64,000 nucleotides of DNA from Pseudomonas fluorescens (lineage in GTDB: Bacteria; Pseudomonadota; Gammaproteobacteria; Pseudomonadales; Pseudomonadaceae). The translations under genes and the position numbers were made by a program. How positions within the stretch are numbered: the stretch's first letter is position 1; each line of letters starts with the position of its first letter. Under the pieces are notes generated by a model. It did no database searches, had not been told where the DNA came from, and worked only from the letters and a program-made list of their open reading frames with translations. Positions 27,595 through 39,386 of the stretch are shown piece by piece. The DNA lies in contig NZ_CP012830.1 in NCBI RefSeq assembly GCF_001307155.1, positions 2,680,501 through 2,744,500 of the forward strand, in the 5' to 3' direction.

Positions 27595-29370
27595 GTGATT
27601 GTTAGTCCCTGTAATGCACCAAAATTGTCTGCCAAACGGTTACGAAACGCACTGGTGACGGGCTCTGCTTTGCTTTGCCTGCTCAGCGCTGGCCAGCTTT
27701 GGGCATTCAATCTGGATGATGTGTCGGCCAAGGCAAAAGAGCTGGCCGGGCAGAAATACGAAGCTCCGCGCAGCAATCTGCCGAACGAATTCCGTGAGAT
27801 GAAATTCGCGGATTATCAGAAAATTCGTTTCCTGACCGAAAAAGCCGAATGGGCCGACCAGAAAACCCCGTTCAAGCTGTCGTTCTATCACCAGGGCATG
27901 CACTTCGACACGCCGGTGAAGATCAACGAAATCACCGCCAACAACGTTGAAGAGATCAAGTACGACCCAAGTCGTTTCGATTTCGGCGACGTGAAGTTCG
28001 ATCCTAAATCCACCGAAAAGCTGGGTTATGCCGGCTTCCGTGTGCTGTACCCGATCAACAAGGCTGACAAGCAAGACGAAATCATGACCATGCTCGGCGC
28101 GAGTTACTTCCGCGTCGTCGGCAAAGGCCACACCTATGGCCTGTCTGCCCGTGGCCTGGCGATCGACACTGCGCTGCCGTCCGGTGAAGAGTTCCCGCGC
28201 TTTACCGAGTTCTGGATCGAGCAACCCAAGCCGACCGACAAGCACCTGGTGATCTACGCGCTGCTGGACTCGCCGCGTGCCACCGGCGCCTACCGCCTGA
28301 CCCTGCGTCCAGGCAGCGACACCATTGTCGACGTCAAGGCGCAAATGTTCCTGCGTGACAAGGTCAGCAAACTGGGGATCGCGCCACTGACCAGCATGTT
28401 CCTGTTCGGCGCCAACCAGCCGTCGAAAGTGCTCAACTACCGTCGCGAACTGCATGACTCCAGCGGTCTGTCGATCCATGCCGGCAATGGTGAGTGGATC
28501 TGGCGCCCGTTGAACAACCCGAAACACCTGGCTGTCAGCAACTTTTCGGTTGAGAACCCGCGTGGTTTCGGCCTGCTGCAACGTGGCCGTGACTTCAGCC
28601 ACTACGAAGACCTCGATGACCGCTACGACAAGCGTCCAAGCGCCTGGATCGAGCCACAGGGCGACTGGGGCAAAGGCACCGTCGACCTCGTAGAGATCCC
28701 GACTGCCGACGAAACCAATGACAACATCGTTGCCTTCTGGAGCCCGGAAAAACTGCCTGAGCCTGGTCAGCCGCTGGACTTCGCCTACCGTCTGCACTGG
28801 ACCATCGACGAAGCAGCCCTGCATTCGGCGGACAGCGCCTGGGTTCAACAGACCCTGCGTTCCACTGGTGACGTGAAACAGTCCAACCTGATTCGTCAGC
28901 CAGATGGCAGCGTTGCCTACCTGGTGGATTTCACCGGCCCGTCCCTCAAGGCTCTGCCGGAAGATGCGCCGGTTCGCAGCCAGGTCAGCGTTGGCGACAA
29001 CGCCGAAGTGGTCGAGAACAGCGTGCGCTACAACCCTGAAACCCAGGGCTGGCGTTTGACCCTGCGCATGAAGATCAAGGACCCAGGCAAATCCACCGAG
29101 ATGCGCGCTGCGCTGGTCAAGGAAATCGTCGCCCCTGAACCGGCGAAGGTTTCGCTGCCGAACGCCAATTCTTCCATTGCCAAGGCCGACAAGATCGCCG
29201 CCAAGCAACTCGAGAAGAAAGAAAAGGAATCCAAGGAAGCGAAAGACAAAGATGCCAAGCAGCCTGCCGCTGCCGAAGCAGCCCCTGCCACACCTCCTGC
29301 CCCGGATGCAGCCAAGACTGAACAAGTGCTGACCGAGACCTGGAGCTACCAGTTGCCAGCCGATGAGTAA
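27595..29370 (+). CDS. opgG: Periplasmic glucan biosynthesis protein OpgG (MdoG)
   Basis: 591 residues. Periplasmic protein needed for beta-glucan (osmoregulated periplasmic glucan) backbone modification. The signal peptide lies within residues 1-38, ending near LWAFNLDD; the conserved mature start is [15 protein letters not shown]. The C-terminus has a Lys/Ala/Pro-rich tail (about 530-580). The GTG at 27595 gives [10 protein letters not shown], the start I recall for Pseudomonas orthologues; the frame is open further upstream through the foldback, but that part does not encode MdoG sequence. Overlaps opgH by 8 bp. Confidence 0.93.
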   Translation: MIVSPCNAPKLSAKRLRNALVTGSALLCLLSAGQLWAFNLDDVSAKAKELAGQKYEAPRSNLPNEFREMKFADYQKIRFLTEKAEWADQKTPFKLSFYHQGMHFDTPVKINEITANNVEEIKYDPSRFDFGDVKFDPKSTEKLGYAGFRVLYPINKADKQDEIMTMLGASYFRVVGKGHTYGLSARGLAIDTALPSGEEFPRFTEFWIEQPKPTDKHLVIYALLDSPRATGAYRLTLRPGSDTIVDVKAQMFLRDKVSKLGIAPLTSMFLFGANQPSKVLNYRRELHDSSGLSIHAGNGEWIWRPLNNPKHLAVSNFSVENPRGFGLLQRGRDFSHYEDLDDRYDKRPSAWIEPQGDWGKGTVDLVEIPTADETNDNIVAFWSPEKLPEPGQPLDFAYRLHWTIDEAALHSADSAWVQQTLRSTGDVKQSNLIRQPDGSVAYLVDFTGPSLKALPEDAPVRSQVSVGDNAEVVENSVRYNPETQGWRLTLRMKIKDPGKSTEMRAALVKEIVAPEPAKVSLPNANSSIAKADKIAAKQLEKKEKESKEAKDKDAKQPAAAEAAPATPPAPDAAKTEQVLTETWSYQLPADE

Positions 29371-31933
29371 TTCCCAAGTACAGCCAGAAACTCTCAACGA
29401 GTATCTGGCGCACCTGCCAATGACCGATGAGCAGCGCGCAGAACTTGCGGGCTGCACATCTTTCAGCGAACTGCATGAGCGCCTGTCGTCGAAGACCTTC
29501 GACGCACCGGGCGAAGCGAACCAGGCTTCGGTCGGTCGTCGGCTGACCCTCAATTCCGCCGAGGAGCTGGAGGAGGCCGAGATGTTGGCGCTCGACGCCA
29601 GCGGCCGGGTGTGCCTGAAGGCAACCCCGCCGATTCGTCGGACCAAGGTCGTGCCCGAGCCATGGCGTACCAATATCCTGGTGCGTGGCTGGCGTCGCCT
29701 GACCGGTCGCACCAATCCTCCGGCACCGCCGAAGGATGAGCGCGTGCTGCCGGCGGCTCGCTGGCGCACCGTCGGTTCGATCCGCCGCTACATTCTGCTG
29801 GTGTTGATGCTGGGCCAGACCATCGTCGCGGGCTGGTACATGAAAGGCATCATGCCGTACCAGGGCTGGTCGTTCGTCGACCTCAACGAAGTCCTGCACC
29901 AACCGCTGCTCCAGACCGCCACGCAAGTGCTGCCCTATGCCTTGCAAACCAGCATCCTGATTCTGTTCGGGATTCTGTTCTGCTGGGTGTCGGCCGGTTT
30001 CTGGACCGCACTGATGGGCTTCCTCGAGTTGCTCACCGGGCACGACAAGTACCGCATTTCCGGCGCCAGCGCCGGCAACGAGCCGATTCCCAAGGACGCT
30101 CGCACCGCATTGGTGATGCCGATCTGCAACGAAGACGTACCGCGGGTATTCGCCGGTTTGCGCGCGACCTTCGAGTCGGTCGCAGCCACCGGTGATCTGG
30201 ATCGCTTCGACTTCTTTGTCCTCAGTGACAGTAACGACACCGATATCTGCGTTGCCGAGCAGCAAGCCTGGCTGGACGTCTGCCGCGAAGCCAAGGGCTT
30301 TGGCAAGATCTTCTATCGCCGTCGTCGCCGTCGGGTGAAACGCAAGAGCGGCAACCTCGACGACTTCTGCCGTCGTTGGGGCAGTGATTACAAGTACATG
30401 GTCGTACTCGACGCCGACAGCGTGATGAGTGGCGAATGCCTGACCAGTCTGGTGCGCTTGATGGAAGCCACGCCGGATGCCGGGATCATTCAGACCGCGC
30501 CACGTGCCTCGGGCATGGACACGCTGTATGCGCGCATGCAGCAGTTCGCCACGCGGGTATACGGTCCGCTGTTCACCGCCGGCCTGCACTTCTGGCAGTT
30601 GGGCGAATCCCACTACTGGGGCCACAACGCGATCATCCGCATGAAGCCGTTCATCGAGCACTGCGCCCTGGCGCCGTTGCCCGGTAAAGGCGCGTTTGCG
30701 GGGGCGATCCTTTCCCACGACTTCGTTGAAGCGGCGCTGATGCGCCGTGCCGGCTGGGGCGTGTGGATTGCTTACGATCTGCCCGGCAGCTACGAAGAAC
30801 TGCCGCCGAACCTGCTCGACGAGCTCAAGCGTGACCGTCGCTGGTGCCACGGCAACCTGATGAACTTCCGGCTGTTCCTGGTCAAGGGCATGCACCCGGT
30901 GCACCGTGCGGTGTTCCTGACCGGCGTGATGTCTTACCTGTCGGCACCGCTGTGGTTCTTCTTCCTGGTGTTGTCGACGGCGCTGTTGGCGGTCAACACG
31001 CTGATGGAGCCGCAGTACTTCATGGAGCCACGACAGTTGTATCCGCTGTGGCCACAATGGCACCCGGACAAGGCCGTCGCGCTGTTCTCGACGACCATCG
31101 TGCTGCTGTTCCTGCCGAAGTTGCTGAGCATCATCCTGATCTGGGCCAAGGGCGCGAAAGAGTTCGGCGGCAAGTTCAAGGTGACCCTGTCGATGCTGCT
31201 GGAGATGCTGTTCTCCATGCTGCTGGCGCCGGTGCGGATGATCTTCCACACCCGTTTCGTACTCGCCGCGTTCCTCGGCTGGGCAGCGACCTGGAACTCG
31301 CCACAACGTGACGACGACTCGACACCGTGGAGCGAAGCGGTACGCCGCCATGGTCCGCAAACCTTGCTGGGCTTTTTCTGGGCTTTGCTGGTGGTCTGGC
31401 TGAACCCGAGTTTCCTCTGGTGGCTGGTACCGATCGTCGGTTCGTTGATGCTGTCGATCCCGGTGTCGGTGATCTCCAGCCGCGTGAAGCTGGGCCTCAA
31501 GTCCCGCGACGAAAGCCTGTTCCTGATCCCTGAGGAATACGCACCGCCGCAGGCCTTGCTGGCAACCGATCAGTACACCCACGAAAACCGTTGGCACGCA
31601 CTGAACGACGGCTTCATCCGCGCCGTGGTCGATCCGCAGCAGAATGCCCTGGCGTGCGCGCTGGCGACTTCGCGTCACGGTCAGGCCGAGCCGATTGAGT
31701 GGCTGCGTATCGAACGGGTTCGTCATGCGCTGAAAGCCGGCCCTGCCGGGTTGAACAACCATGAGCGTCTGCAATTGCTGAGCGACCCGGTGGCACTGGG
31801 TCGCCTGCATGAGCAGGTCTGGAGCGACAGTCACGCCGAGTGGCTGGATGCCTGGCGAGCGTCGGTGAAAGCCGATCCTCACGCACCGTTGTTGCCGCTC
31901 AAACCACTGAGCACACAGGCACAACCGGCCTGA
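29363..31933 (+). CDS. opgH: Glucan glucosyltransferase OpgH (MdoH)
   Basis: 856 residues, inner-membrane family-2 glucosyltransferase that polymerises UDP-glucose into periplasmic glucan and exports it. A long cytoplasmic N-terminus, two membrane helices around 140-220, the GT2 domain with VLSDSNDTD and [11 protein letters not shown] (substrate-binding and metal-binding Asp residues) and [10 protein letters not shown], equivalent to the QxxRW processivity motif, then several C-terminal helices. The ATG lies inside the end of opgG (8-bp overlap), so translation is coupled. Confidence 0.96.
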   Translation: MSNSQVQPETLNEYLAHLPMTDEQRAELAGCTSFSELHERLSSKTFDAPGEANQASVGRRLTLNSAEELEEAEMLALDASGRVCLKATPPIRRTKVVPEPWRTNILVRGWRRLTGRTNPPAPPKDERVLPAARWRTVGSIRRYILLVLMLGQTIVAGWYMKGIMPYQGWSFVDLNEVLHQPLLQTATQVLPYALQTSILILFGILFCWVSAGFWTALMGFLELLTGHDKYRISGASAGNEPIPKDARTALVMPICNEDVPRVFAGLRATFESVAATGDLDRFDFFVLSDSNDTDICVAEQQAWLDVCREAKGFGKIFYRRRRRRVKRKSGNLDDFCRRWGSDYKYMVVLDADSVMSGECLTSLVRLMEATPDAGIIQTAPRASGMDTLYARMQQFATRVYGPLFTAGLHFWQLGESHYWGHNAIIRMKPFIEHCALAPLPGKGAFAGAILSHDFVEAALMRRAGWGVWIAYDLPGSYEELPPNLLDELKRDRRWCHGNLMNFRLFLVKGMHPVHRAVFLTGVMSYLSAPLWFFFLVLSTALLAVNTLMEPQYFMEPRQLYPLWPQWHPDKAVALFSTTIVLLFLPKLLSIILIWAKGAKEFGGKFKVTLSMLLEMLFSMLLAPVRMIFHTRFVLAAFLGWAATWNSPQRDDDSTPWSEAVRRHGPQTLLGFFWALLVVWLNPSFLWWLVPIVGSLMLSIPVSVISSRVKLGLKSRDESLFLIPEEYAPPQALLATDQYTHENRWHALNDGFIRAVVDPQQNALACALATSRHGQAEPIEWLRIERVRHALKAGPAGLNNHERLQLLSDPVALGRLHEQVWSDSHAEWLDAWRASVKADPHAPLLPLKPLSTQAQPA

Positions 31934-31935
31934 TG

Positions 31936-31968
31936 AAAAAGCCCCGCTACCGAGCGGGGCTTTTTTTG
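31936..31968 (+). terminator. Intrinsic terminator of opgGH
   Basis: AAAAAGCCCCGCT / AGCGGGGCTTTTTTT, a GC-rich stem with a short loop and a run of seven T, 3 bp after the opgH stop. Confidence 0.95.
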
Positions 31969-32007
31969 CGTGGGTGATCAGCAAACAACAAATCCCCTTT
32001 TGCCCCC

Positions 32008-32035
32008 TTGTGCAAACGGACGAGTGCGTTAGCAT
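32008..32035 (+). promoter_or_regulatory. Candidate sigma-70 promoter of the amino-acid ABC operon
   Basis: TTGTGC, 16 bases, TAGCAT, about 105 bp ahead of the binding-protein start. It is followed by a CGGACA/TGTCCG palindrome (32057-32074) and an A/T-rich hairpin CGGTTTT / AAAATCG near 32085-32102. Confidence 0.4.
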
Positions 32036-32056
32036 CGCTCCCCTCTTTGGTGCGCC

Positions 32057-32074
32057 CGGACAACTTTCTGTCCG
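32057..32074. promoter_or_regulatory. Palindrome downstream of the ABC promoter
   Basis: CGGACA-ACTTTC-TGTCCG, a perfect 6-bp inverted repeat about 20 bp after the predicted -10 box. The placement suits a repressor operator; no matching regulator can be named. Confidence 0.35.
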
Positions 32075-32139
32075 TAACTGTCGGTTTTAAAAAGAAAATC
32101 GGCTTTTTGTGCGCCTGACAACACTATGGGTTAGGGGAG

Positions 32140-32943
32140 TTGATGATGAAGAAGTATCTCTCGAGGCTGCTGCTCGGCGTCACGGCACTGGTTGCCGTCA
32201 ACGCGGCGCACGCCGGCGCCATCGACGACGCAGTCAAGCGTGGCACGCTGAAAGTCGGCATGGACCCGACCTACATGCCGTTTGAAATGACCAACAAGCG
32301 CGGCGAGATCATTGGCTTCGAAGTCGACATCCTCAAAGCCATGGCCAAGGCTATGGGCGTCAAGCTGGAGATGGTCTCCACCGGCTATGACGGGATCATC
32401 CCGGCCCTGATGACCGACAAGTTCGACATGATCGGCAGTGGCATGACCCTGACCCAGGAACGCAACCTGCGCCTGAATTTCAGCGAACCGTTCATCGTGG
32501 TCGGCCAGACATTGCTGATCCGCAAGGAGCTGGAAGGCACCATCACCTCCTACAAAGACCTGAACACCGCGGACTACCGCATCACCTCCAAGCTTGGCAC
32601 CACCGGGGAAATGGTCGCGAAGAAGCTGATCTCGAAAGCCAAGTACCACGGTTACGACAACGAGCAGGAAGCCGTGCTCGACGTGGTCAACGGCAAGGCT
32701 GACGCCTTCATCTACGACGCGCCTTACAACGTCGTGGCGGTGAACAAGGTCGGCAACGGCAAACTGGTGTTCCTCGACAAGCCGTTCACCTACGAGCCGC
32801 TGGCCTTCGGTCTGAAGAAGGGTGACTACGACAGCATCAACTTCATCAACAACTTCCTGCACCAGATCCACGAAGACGGCACCTACGATCGCATCCATGA
32901 CAAGTGGTTCAAAGACTCCGCCTGGCTCAAGGACATGGAATAA
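32140..32943 (+). CDS. Polar amino-acid ABC transporter, binding protein
   Basis: 267 residues, solute-binding family 3. Signal peptide with cleavage after AAHA (residue 25). Characteristic segments: LKVGMDPTYMPFEM, IIGFEVDILKAMAKAMG, GSGMTLTQERNLRLNFSEPF (ligand-contact Arg) and KLGTTGEMVAKK. Matches the PA5076-type gene by order. The substrate is not readable. A REP doublet lies between it and the permease gene. Confidence 0.9.
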   Translation: MMMKKYLSRLLLGVTALVAVNAAHAGAIDDAVKRGTLKVGMDPTYMPFEMTNKRGEIIGFEVDILKAMAKAMGVKLEMVSTGYDGIIPALMTDKFDMIGSGMTLTQERNLRLNFSEPFIVVGQTLLIRKELEGTITSYKDLNTADYRITSKLGTTGEMVAKKLISKAKYHGYDNEQEAVLDVVNGKADAFIYDAPYNVVAVNKVGNGKLVFLDKPFTYEPLAFGLKKGDYDSINFINNFLHQIHEDGTYDRIHDKWFKDSAWLKDME

Positions 32944-32955
32944 CGCCTGACCTTT

Positions 32956-33098
32956 GTGGCGAGGGAGCTTGCTCCCACCGGCCGGTCCGCGCTCGGGCGC
33001 AGCAGCCGTAAACCGGTTTACACGTTTTACCCGAAGATGCGCGGTGGCTGATTTCAGGGCCGCTTCGCACCCCAACGGGAGCAAGCTCCCTCGCCACA
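32956..33098. repeat. REP doublet (type A) inside the ABC operon
   Basis: Inverted GTGGCGAGGGAGCTTGCTCC copies, 143 bp, between the binding-protein and permease genes. A hairpin here may let the binding-protein message outlast the permease and ATPase part, giving the usual excess of binding protein. Confidence 0.9.
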
Positions 33099-33138
33099 GG
33101 GGGAGCGCGCGCCCTGATCGTTATGGATTTGCTGACAA

Positions 33139-34098
33139 ATGAAACAGAAAAAAGCCCAATGGCCCTGGCACGTGTTGACCGTGCTGGTGCTGATCGGCAT
33201 GGCTGGTGCGTTGTATTACGCCACCTCGCTGATGTCTTACGAATGGCGCTGGAATCGCGTGCCGCAGTATTTCGCCTATCAGGCCGAAGAAACCCAGCGT
33301 GCCGCTGACATTTCTACCGTCAGCGAGCTGGTGCGCACTGGCGGCAAGGCCGAAGTGACCCTGCGCAATGACGCCGGGGTCGAACAGCTGCTGAGCGTTG
33401 ATGACAACAGCCTGCAAGTGGCCCGTGGCGACGACGTGGCGGAAGGCGATGTGGTCGGTGTAACCCGGCATTGGGCGGCAGGACCGCTGTTGTGGGGCCT
33501 GTGGACAACGTTGTGGTTGTCGCTGGTGTCGGGCGTGCTCGGGCTGCTGATCGGCCTGGCGACCGGCCTCTGTCGGCTGTCGAATAACCCGACCCTGCGT
33601 GATCTGTCGACCGTCTACATCGAGCTGGTGCGCGGTACGCCGCTGCTGGTGCAGATATTCATCTTCTACTTCTTCATCGGCACGGTGCTCAACCTGTCCC
33701 GCGAATTTGCCGGGATCGCCGCACTGTCGCTGTTCACCGGTGCCTATGTGGCCGAGATCATTCGTTCTGGCGTGCAATCGATTGCCCGTGGGCAGAACGA
33801 AGCCGCCCGTTCGCTGGGTTTGAGCGCTGGTCAGTCGATGCGCCACGTGGTGTTGCCGCAAGCGTTCAAGCGCGTGCTGCCACCGTTGGCCGGGCAATTC
33901 ATCAGTCTGGTCAAGGACACCTCGCTGGTGTCGGTGATCGCCATCACCGAGTTGCTCAAGAGTGGCCGTGAAGTCATCACCACCTCGTTCTCGCCGTTCG
34001 AAATCCTGTTCTGCGTGGCGGGTCTGTACCTGTTGATCAACCTGCCGCTGTCGAAAATCGCCAGCCGGCTTGAGCGGAGGCTCGCGCAAAGTGATTGA
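33139..34098 (+). CDS. Polar amino-acid ABC transporter, permease
   Basis: 319 residues, HisM/GlnP-type permease. A first membrane helix (about 10-30), then an unusual periplasmic stretch of about 75 residues, then the TM core beginning [18 protein letters not shown]. The EAA loop reads [29 protein letters not shown]. The long first loop compared with about 220-residue permeases is a feature of this subgroup. It overlaps the ATPase gene by 8 bp. Confidence 0.92.
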   Translation: MKQKKAQWPWHVLTVLVLIGMAGALYYATSLMSYEWRWNRVPQYFAYQAEETQRAADISTVSELVRTGGKAEVTLRNDAGVEQLLSVDDNSLQVARGDDVAEGDVVGVTRHWAAGPLLWGLWTTLWLSLVSGVLGLLIGLATGLCRLSNNPTLRDLSTVYIELVRGTPLLVQIFIFYFFIGTVLNLSREFAGIAALSLFTGAYVAEIIRSGVQSIARGQNEAARSLGLSAGQSMRHVVLPQAFKRVLPPLAGQFISLVKDTSLVSVIAITELLKSGREVITTSFSPFEILFCVAGLYLLINLPLSKIASRLERRLAQSD

Positions 34099-34825
34099 AG
34101 TCCGCGATCTGGTAAAAGTCTTCGACACCCGCGGCCAAGTGGTCCGTGCGGTGGACAACGTCACCACTCGAGTGGCCAAGGGCGAAGTGTTGGTGGTGAT
34201 TGGGCCGTCGGGTTCCGGCAAGTCGACCTTTCTGCGCTGCCTGAATGGTCTGGAAGCATTCGACTCGGGCTCGGTGAGCATCGACGGTCTGCAACTGGCG
34301 GACCCGAAAACCGACGTCAACGCTTACCGCCGTGAAGTCGGGATGGTGTTCCAGCACTTCAACCTGTTCCCGCACATGACCGTGCTGGAAAACCTCTGCC
34401 TGGCGCAGAAAGTCGTGCGCAAGCGCGGCAAGCAGGAGCGCGAGGCCAAGGCTCTGGCACTGCTGGAAAAAGTTGGCATCGCGCAGAAGGCCCACGAGTT
34501 TCCGTCACGGCTCTCTGGCGGTCAGCAACAGCGCGTAGCGATTGCCCGGGCGCTGGCCATGGAGCCTAAGGTTATGTTGTTCGATGAGCCGACGTCGGCG
34601 CTGGACCCGGAAATGGTCGGCGAAGTGCTGGACGTGATGAAGACCCTGGCCGTGGAAGGCATGACCATGGTCTGCGTGACCCACGAAATGGGCTTTGCGC
34701 GGGAAGTCGCGGATCGGGTGCTGTTCTTCGATCACGGCAAATTGCTCGAAGACGCCTCGCCGGCCGAATTCTTCGATGCGCCGAAGGACCCGCGAGCACA
34801 GGCGTTTTTGCGGCAGGTTCTGTAA
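34091..34825 (+). CDS. Polar amino-acid ABC transporter, ATPase
   Basis: 244 residues, GlnQ/HisP type. Walker [11 protein letters not shown]-loop [12 protein letters not shown], signature [15 protein letters not shown], Walker [15 protein letters not shown] and the H-loop CVTHEM are intact. The start is taken as GTG at 34091 ([11 protein letters not shown]), with GGAGG at 34076-34080; a TTG at 34070 is in frame but gives a non-family extension. Overlaps the permease stop. Confidence 0.93.
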   Translation: MIEVRDLVKVFDTRGQVVRAVDNVTTRVAKGEVLVVIGPSGSGKSTFLRCLNGLEAFDSGSVSIDGLQLADPKTDVNAYRREVGMVFQHFNLFPHMTVLENLCLAQKVVRKRGKQEREAKALALLEKVGIAQKAHEFPSRLSGGQQQRVAIARALAMEPKVMLFDEPTSALDPEMVGEVLDVMKTLAVEGMTMVCVTHEMGFAREVADRVLFFDHGKLLEDASPAEFFDAPKDPRAQAFLRQVL

Positions 34826-34844
34826 CTTCAGCGCCTGTCAGACC

Positions 34845-34940
34845 GCTATCGCGGGCAAGCCTTGCGCCTACAGATTTATGTTGCGCCCGAATCTTGTGGC
34901 AAACATGGGTTCGTAGGAGCAAGGCTTGCCCGCGATGGCA
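34845..34940. repeat. REP doublet (type B)
   Basis: CTATCGCGGGCAAGCCTTGC and the inverted GTAGGAGCAAGGCTTGCCCG, 96 bp, between the convergent ATPase and chemoreceptor genes. Confidence 0.88.
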
Positions 34941-34979
34941 TCGCCTCGGTCCCAAGCGAACCGAGGTATCTGCATCACC

Positions 34980-36896
34980 TCAAACCCTGAACTTGCCCAC
35001 CAGCATCTGCAAATGGGTGCCCAACCGCGCCAGCTCGACGCTGGAGGCCGCGGTCTCTTCGCTGGCGGCCGAGGTCTGGTCGGAAACGTCGCGCACGTTC
35101 AGCACGCTGCGGTTGATTTCCTCGGCCACGGCGCTCTGTTGTTCGGCGGCTGCGGCGATCTGCTGGTTCATCGCCTGAATTGCCGAGACAGTGCGAGTGA
35201 TGTTGGACAGCGAACCGCCAGCGCGGCGGGTCAGTTCAACACTGCTGTCGGTCAGGCTGCGGCTGTTGTCCATGATGCTGGCGACCTGTTGAGTACCGCT
35301 TTGCAGGCCGACAATCAGCTCTTCGATCTCTTCGGTGGACTTCTGGGTGCGTTGCGCCAGGCTGCGCACTTCGTCGGCAACCACGGCAAAACCACGTCCG
35401 GCCTCACCGGCCCGTGCCGCCTCGATAGCGGCGTTGAGGGCCAGCAGGTTGGTTTGTTGGGCAACGGACTTGATCACATCCAGCACGCTGCCGATCTTGT
35501 CGCTCTCACGCTTGAGATGCCCCATGGCTTCAGTGGAGTTGCCGACTTCGGTGGCCAGGCGTTCGATCTGGGCGATGGCTTCGCCGACCACTTTGTCGCC
35601 TTCGCGGGCCTGCTGGTCAGCGGCGACGGCGGCTTCCGATGCTTCCTCTGCGTTGCGTGCGACTTCCTGCACGGTGGCGGCCATTTCGTTCATGGCGGTG
35701 GCCACCTGGTCGGTTTCAATCTTCTGGTTGTTGACCCCGGCGCTGGTCTGCTCGGTCACGGCTGAAAGTTCTTCGGCGGCGCTGGCGATCTGAGTCACGC
35801 CTTCGCTGATGCCGCCGATCAGTTCGCGCAGGCCGACGGTCATGCTCTGCATCGCGCGTTGCAGCTGGCCGAGTTCGTCGCGGCGCTGGGAAACGAGGTT
35901 GTGAGTCAAGTCGCCGGCAGCCACCTGTTCAGCAACTTTAAGAGTCTGGTTCAACGGGATGATGATCTGCCGGGTGATGGCCCAGGCAGCGAGCAGACCG
36001 AATGCCAGTGCCAGCGCGGTCACCAGCAGCAAGGTGTTTTTGGCTGCGGTGGCATCGCTATCACGCACGACGGTTTGGGCGGTGGTGAGTTTCTTGCTCA
36101 GCTCGAACAGCAGGTCGCCTTGCTGGGCCATGTCCTTGAGGGCGGTGGCGCTGGCCACCTGGGAATCGCGGTATTGGCTGACGGCAGCGCGGTAGGCGAT
36201 CAACATGTCGGTGGCTTGTTGCAGGTTGGCGGTGTGCTGTTCCGGGAGTTTTTCCGGCAGGGTCTTGAGGTACTTCAAGGCGTTGTCGATGGCGTCCAGC
36301 GCCGGTTGCTCAGCCTCGACCTTGCCGCTGTAGGTGTAGCCGCGCACCTGGAAGCGTGCCTGCTGGATCAACTTGCTCAGCTCGATGACGCTGTTGAACC
36401 GGGCGACGCTGTCACCTTGCAGCAGGGCGGCTTCGACTTCCGCCACGTGGGCTACGGCGTTGTCGGCGCTGGCACCGAGTTTGGCACGGGCCGCTTCGCG
36501 GTTGGCGGTAGCCTGGGTCATGTCGGTAAAGGCGTGCTTGTACTTGCTGACGGCTTCAATCTGCTGATTGAGCATCGCCACATCGGCTGGCTGCTCGATC
36601 ATCTTGAGGGCGCCTTGCAGGCCTGAGTCGAGCTTGCCCAACAAGTCGCTGACCGCCGCCGGGCCTTGTTCACCGCGACGCATTTCATAGTCCAGGCGAG
36701 CAATACGCAGGTCTTTGGTCAGCTCATTGAGGCTGGAAATATACCCGAGCTTGTCGCCGCGACTGATGATGCCGCTCATGCCCGTCCAGCCATCCACAGT
36801 GATCAGCAGGGTCAGGAGCAACACCAGGCCAAAGCCGATGCCAAGCTTGCGATTGACGCTCACATTTCCCAGGTGTTCGGCTAACCATCGGTACAT
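34980..36896 (-). CDS. Chemoreceptor with HBM sensor, McpK-like
   Basis: 638 residues. TM1 (about 20-40), an all-helical periplasmic domain of about 250 residues of the HBM (bimodular helical) type, TM2 (about 290-310), HAMP and the signalling domain with tip [23 protein letters not shown] receptors such as McpS and P. aeruginosa McpK sense TCA intermediates or alpha-ketoglutarate. The position between rsmE and the ABC operon matches McpK (PA5072 by memory). The ligand is inferred from synteny only. Confidence 0.88.
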   Translation of the reverse strand: MYRWLAEHLGNVSVNRKLGIGFGLVLLLTLLITVDGWTGMSGIISRGDKLGYISSLNELTKDLRIARLDYEMRRGEQGPAAVSDLLGKLDSGLQGALKMIEQPADVAMLNQQIEAVSKYKHAFTDMTQATANREAARAKLGASADNAVAHVAEVEAALLQGDSVARFNSVIELSKLIQQARFQVRGYTYSGKVEAEQPALDAIDNALKYLKTLPEKLPEQHTANLQQATDMLIAYRAAVSQYRDSQVASATALKDMAQQGDLLFELSKKLTTAQTVVRDSDATAAKNTLLLVTALALAFGLLAAWAITRQIIIPLNQTLKVAEQVAAGDLTHNLVSQRRDELGQLQRAMQSMTVGLRELIGGISEGVTQIASAAEELSAVTEQTSAGVNNQKIETDQVATAMNEMAATVQEVARNAEEASEAAVAADQQAREGDKVVGEAIAQIERLATEVGNSTEAMGHLKRESDKIGSVLDVIKSVAQQTNLLALNAAIEAARAGEAGRGFAVVADEVRSLAQRTQKSTEEIEELIVGLQSGTQQVASIMDNSRSLTDSSVELTRRAGGSLSNITRTVSAIQAMNQQIAAAAEQQSAVAEEINRSVLNVRDVSDQTSAASEETAASSVELARLGTHLQMLVGKFRV

Positions 36897-36999
36897 GCTG
36901 CGGACTCCCTACGACCACGTTAATTGGATTTATAGAGAGACTATCGGCCGGAAGATGGAGATCTGTAGGCCGCCGCAATGTCTGGGTCGGCAGTCACTT

Positions 37000-37119
37000 G
37001 TGGCGAGGGAGCTTGCTCCCGTTCGGCTGCAAAGCAGTCGTAAAGTCGGTGGATGCGTTCTTGCTCGAAAAAAGCGATGGCCGCTTCGCGCCCAAGCGGG
37101 AGCAAGCTCCCTCGCCACA
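37000..37119. repeat. REP doublet (type A)
   Basis: Inverted GTGGCGAGGGAGCTTGCTCC copies, 120 bp, between the start side of the chemoreceptor gene and the end of rsmE. Confidence 0.9.
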
Positions 37120-37127
37120 GGGCTGTG

Positions 37128-37835
37128 TTAGAAAAGGCGCGAAAGCAGGGCCGTGACGGCGGTTTCGACCCGCAGGATGCGGTCGCCGAGCTGTACCGGT
37201 TGCAGGCCGGCCTTGCTCAGCAGGTCGACTTCGTAGGGGATCCAGCCGCCTTCCGGGCCGATCGCCAGGGTTACCGGTTCGTCCAGCCCTCGAGGGCAGG
37301 GCGGGTACTGGCCGGGGTGGCCGACCAGCCCAAGGGTGCCGTCGGCAATGGCCGGCAGACGGTCTTCGACGAAGGGCTTGAAGCGTTTCTCGATAACGAT
37401 CTCGGGCAGCACGCTGTCGCGAGCCTGTTCGAGACCGAGGATCAGTTGCTCACGGATGGCCTCGGGTTCGAGGAACGGCGTCTGCCAGAAGCTCTTCTCG
37501 ACCCGATAGCTGTTCACCAGCACGATTCGTGGCACACCCATTGCGGCGACCGTCTGGAACACTCTGCGCAGCATCTTCGGCCGTGGCAGGGCTAGCAGCA
37601 GGGTCAGCGGCAGCTTGGCCGGTGGTGGCTGGTCGAGGGTGACGCGCAGTTCGGCTTCGGTGGCTTCCAGGCGCAGCACTTCGGCCGAGCCCATCAATCC
37701 GCCAATCCGCCCGACCCGCAGGCTGTCGCCGACTTCACAGCGGTGGACTTCCTGCATGTGAGTGAGTCGGCGATCGCGCAGGATCACCCGGTCGGCCGCA
37801 ATGAAGTCGGCCTCTTCGAGGAGCAGCAGGTTCAC
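37128..37835 (-). CDS. rsmE: 16S rRNA m3U1498 methyltransferase RsmE
   Basis: 235 residues, SPOUT superfamily with a PUA-like N-terminal domain. Methylates U1498 of 16S rRNA in the 30S subunit. The knot motifs [18 protein letters not shown] and [19 protein letters not shown] form the SAM site. Overlaps tatC by 4 bp and is the last gene of the ubi-his-tat run. Confidence 0.95.
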   Translation of the reverse strand: MNLLLLEEADFIAADRVILRDRRLTHMQEVHRCEVGDSLRVGRIGGLMGSAEVLRLEATEAELRVTLDQPPPAKLPLTLLLALPRPKMLRRVFQTVAAMGVPRIVLVNSYRVEKSFWQTPFLEPEAIREQLILGLEQARDSVLPEIVIEKRFKPFVEDRLPAIADGTLGLVGHPGQYPPCPRGLDEPVTLAIGPEGGWIPYEVDLLSKAGLQPVQLGDRILRVETAVTALLSRLF

Positions 37836-38626
37836 GGTTGAGTCGCTGGCGGCTGGTCGTTGTGATCGTCCGCCGGCTGGTCATCCGCCGGTTTTTCGCG
37901 TTTGCTGACCAGGCTGCCAAACACTATGCCGATCTCGAACAACAGCCACATCGGCACGGCCAGCAGGGTCTGCGAGAAGATGTCCGGCGGGGTCAGGATC
38001 ATGCCGACCACGAAGCAGCCGATGACCACGTACGGGCGGATCTTCTTCAGGTATTTGACGTCGACCACGCCGATCCACACCAGCAGCACCACGGCCACCG
38101 GGATCTCGAACGCCACGCCGAAGGCGAAGAACAGCGTCATGACGAAATCCAGGTAACTGGTGATGTCGGTCATCATTTCCACGCCCGCCGGAGTGGCCGA
38201 GGCGAAGAATTTGAAGATCAGCGGGAACACCAGAAAGTAGGCGAACGCCATGCCGGTGTAGAACAACAGGATGCTGGAGACCAGCAGCGGCACCGCGATG
38301 CGCTTTTCATGCTTGTACAGGCCCGGCGCGATGAAGCCCCAGATCTGATGCAGGATCACCGGGATCGCCAGGAACAGCGAGACCATCATGGTCAGCTTCA
38401 ACGGCGTCAGGAATGGCGAGGACACGTCGGTGGCAATCATCGTCGCGCCGGCCGGCAAATACTGGCGTAGCGGTATCGAGACGAAGGTGTAGATCTGCTG
38501 GGTGAAGGCGAACAACCCGGCGAAGATCAGGAAAATCGCCGCGACGCAGCGCAGCAGGCGAGTACGCAACTCGGTGAGGTGCGAAACCAGCGGCATGTGC
38601 TGGTCGTTCTCTGGAATATCGCTCAT
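37832..38626 (-). CDS. tatC: Twin-arginine translocase subunit TatC
   Basis: 264 residues, six membrane helices. Core receptor of the Tat export system, which recognises RR signal peptides. Conserved N-terminal [17 protein letters not shown] and first periplasmic loop with [18 protein letters not shown], including the Glu/Pro pattern. The C-terminal tail is polar ([17 protein letters not shown]). Overlaps tatB by 4 bp. Confidence 0.97.
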   Translation of the reverse strand: MSDIPENDQHMPLVSHLTELRTRLLRCVAAIFLIFAGLFAFTQQIYTFVSIPLRQYLPAGATMIATDVSSPFLTPLKLTMMVSLFLAIPVILHQIWGFIAPGLYKHEKRIAVPLLVSSILLFYTGMAFAYFLVFPLIFKFFASATPAGVEMMTDITSYLDFVMTLFFAFGVAFEIPVAVVLLVWIGVVDVKYLKKIRPYVVIGCFVVGMILTPPDIFSQTLLAVPMWLLFEIGIVFGSLVSKREKPADDQPADDHNDQPPATQP

Positions 38627-39069
38627 GGGGCTCGCGGCGGCAGTGTTGGGTCGTGGGGAGCCGGCGCAGTAGTTGCCGCCGCAGGAGTAACAGGGGCTGT
38701 CGGTGGTGCGGAAACGACCGCTGGAGGCGGCTCGACCGGTGTTGCGACAGCTGCAGTTTCGGCAGCAGGCGCAGGCGCCTGGACCGTCTGCTCGGCTACC
38801 GTCTCGACTGGCGTCGGCTGCTGGGCTGGATTGAGGATTTTGCGCGCCTCTTGTTCCAGCGACAGAATGTGCTCGTTGTGCAGTTGCCGGCGAATCTCGT
38901 CGGCCCCGATTTCACGTTCAACTTCCTGTTTGATCGCGTTAAAGCTGCGCTTCAGGCGTCCGATCCACAGGCCGGCGGTGCGCGCAGCGCCCGGCAGACG
39001 CTCGGGGCCCAGCACCAGCAGGGCAACGAGGCCGACAAGCAGCAGTTCAGAGAAGCTGATACCGAACAT
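38623..39069 (-). CDS. tatB: Sec-independent translocase subunit TatB
   Basis: 148 residues. N-terminal helix ([20 protein letters not shown]), hinge GPERLPG, amphipathic helix, and a long Pro/Ala/Val-rich tail of about 65 residues, longer than the tail of many TatB proteins. TatB links TatC to the signal peptide. It lies 10 bp after tatA. Confidence 0.94.
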   Translation of the reverse strand: MFGISFSELLLVGLVALLVLGPERLPGAARTAGLWIGRLKRSFNAIKQEVEREIGADEIRRQLHNEHILSLEQEARKILNPAQQPTPVETVAEQTVQAPAPAAETAAVATPVEPPPAVVSAPPTAPVTPAAATTAPAPHDPTLPPRAP

Positions 39070-39079
39070 TAGTCTGCGC

Positions 39080-39361
39080 TCACGAGTCTTTGCGGGTCGG
39101 CTCTTCGACTTTATGGGCCTGCACGTCGATGGTGTGCGGCTCGTTCAGTGTCGAGGCCTGTGGCTGCACCGGCGCTGTTGGCTGTGCAGTGGTCGGCGGC
39201 ACGACGGGTTCGGCAGGCTTCTCTTCATCGTTCATGGCTTTGCGAAAGCCCTTGATCGATTCACCGACGTCGGTGCCGAGGTTTTTCAGTTTCTTGGTGC
39301 CGAACACCAGTACCACAACCACCAGGATAACGATCCAGTGTTTCCAGTCAAAAATGCCCAT
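39080..39361 (-). CDS. tatA: Sec-independent translocase subunit TatA
   Basis: 93 residues. One membrane helix ([20 protein letters not shown]), the conserved FGTKKL hinge, an amphipathic helix ([15 protein letters not shown]) and a polar tail. Forms the pore assembly of the Tat system. It starts 25 bp after hisE. Confidence 0.96.
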   Translation of the reverse strand: MGIFDWKHWIVILVVVVLVFGTKKLKNLGTDVGESIKGFRKAMNDEEKPAEPVVPPTTAQPTAPVQPQASTLNEPHTIDVQAHKVEEPTRKDS

Positions 39362-39386
39362 GTTGCTGCTCCTCTCTAATCGTTAT

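Noticed and set aside
29117-32035. Very long open frame antisense to opgGH (972 codons)
   Set aside because: Rich in Gln, His and Arg with no domain, antisense to a well-recognised glucosyltransferase; it arises from GC-rich codon bias.
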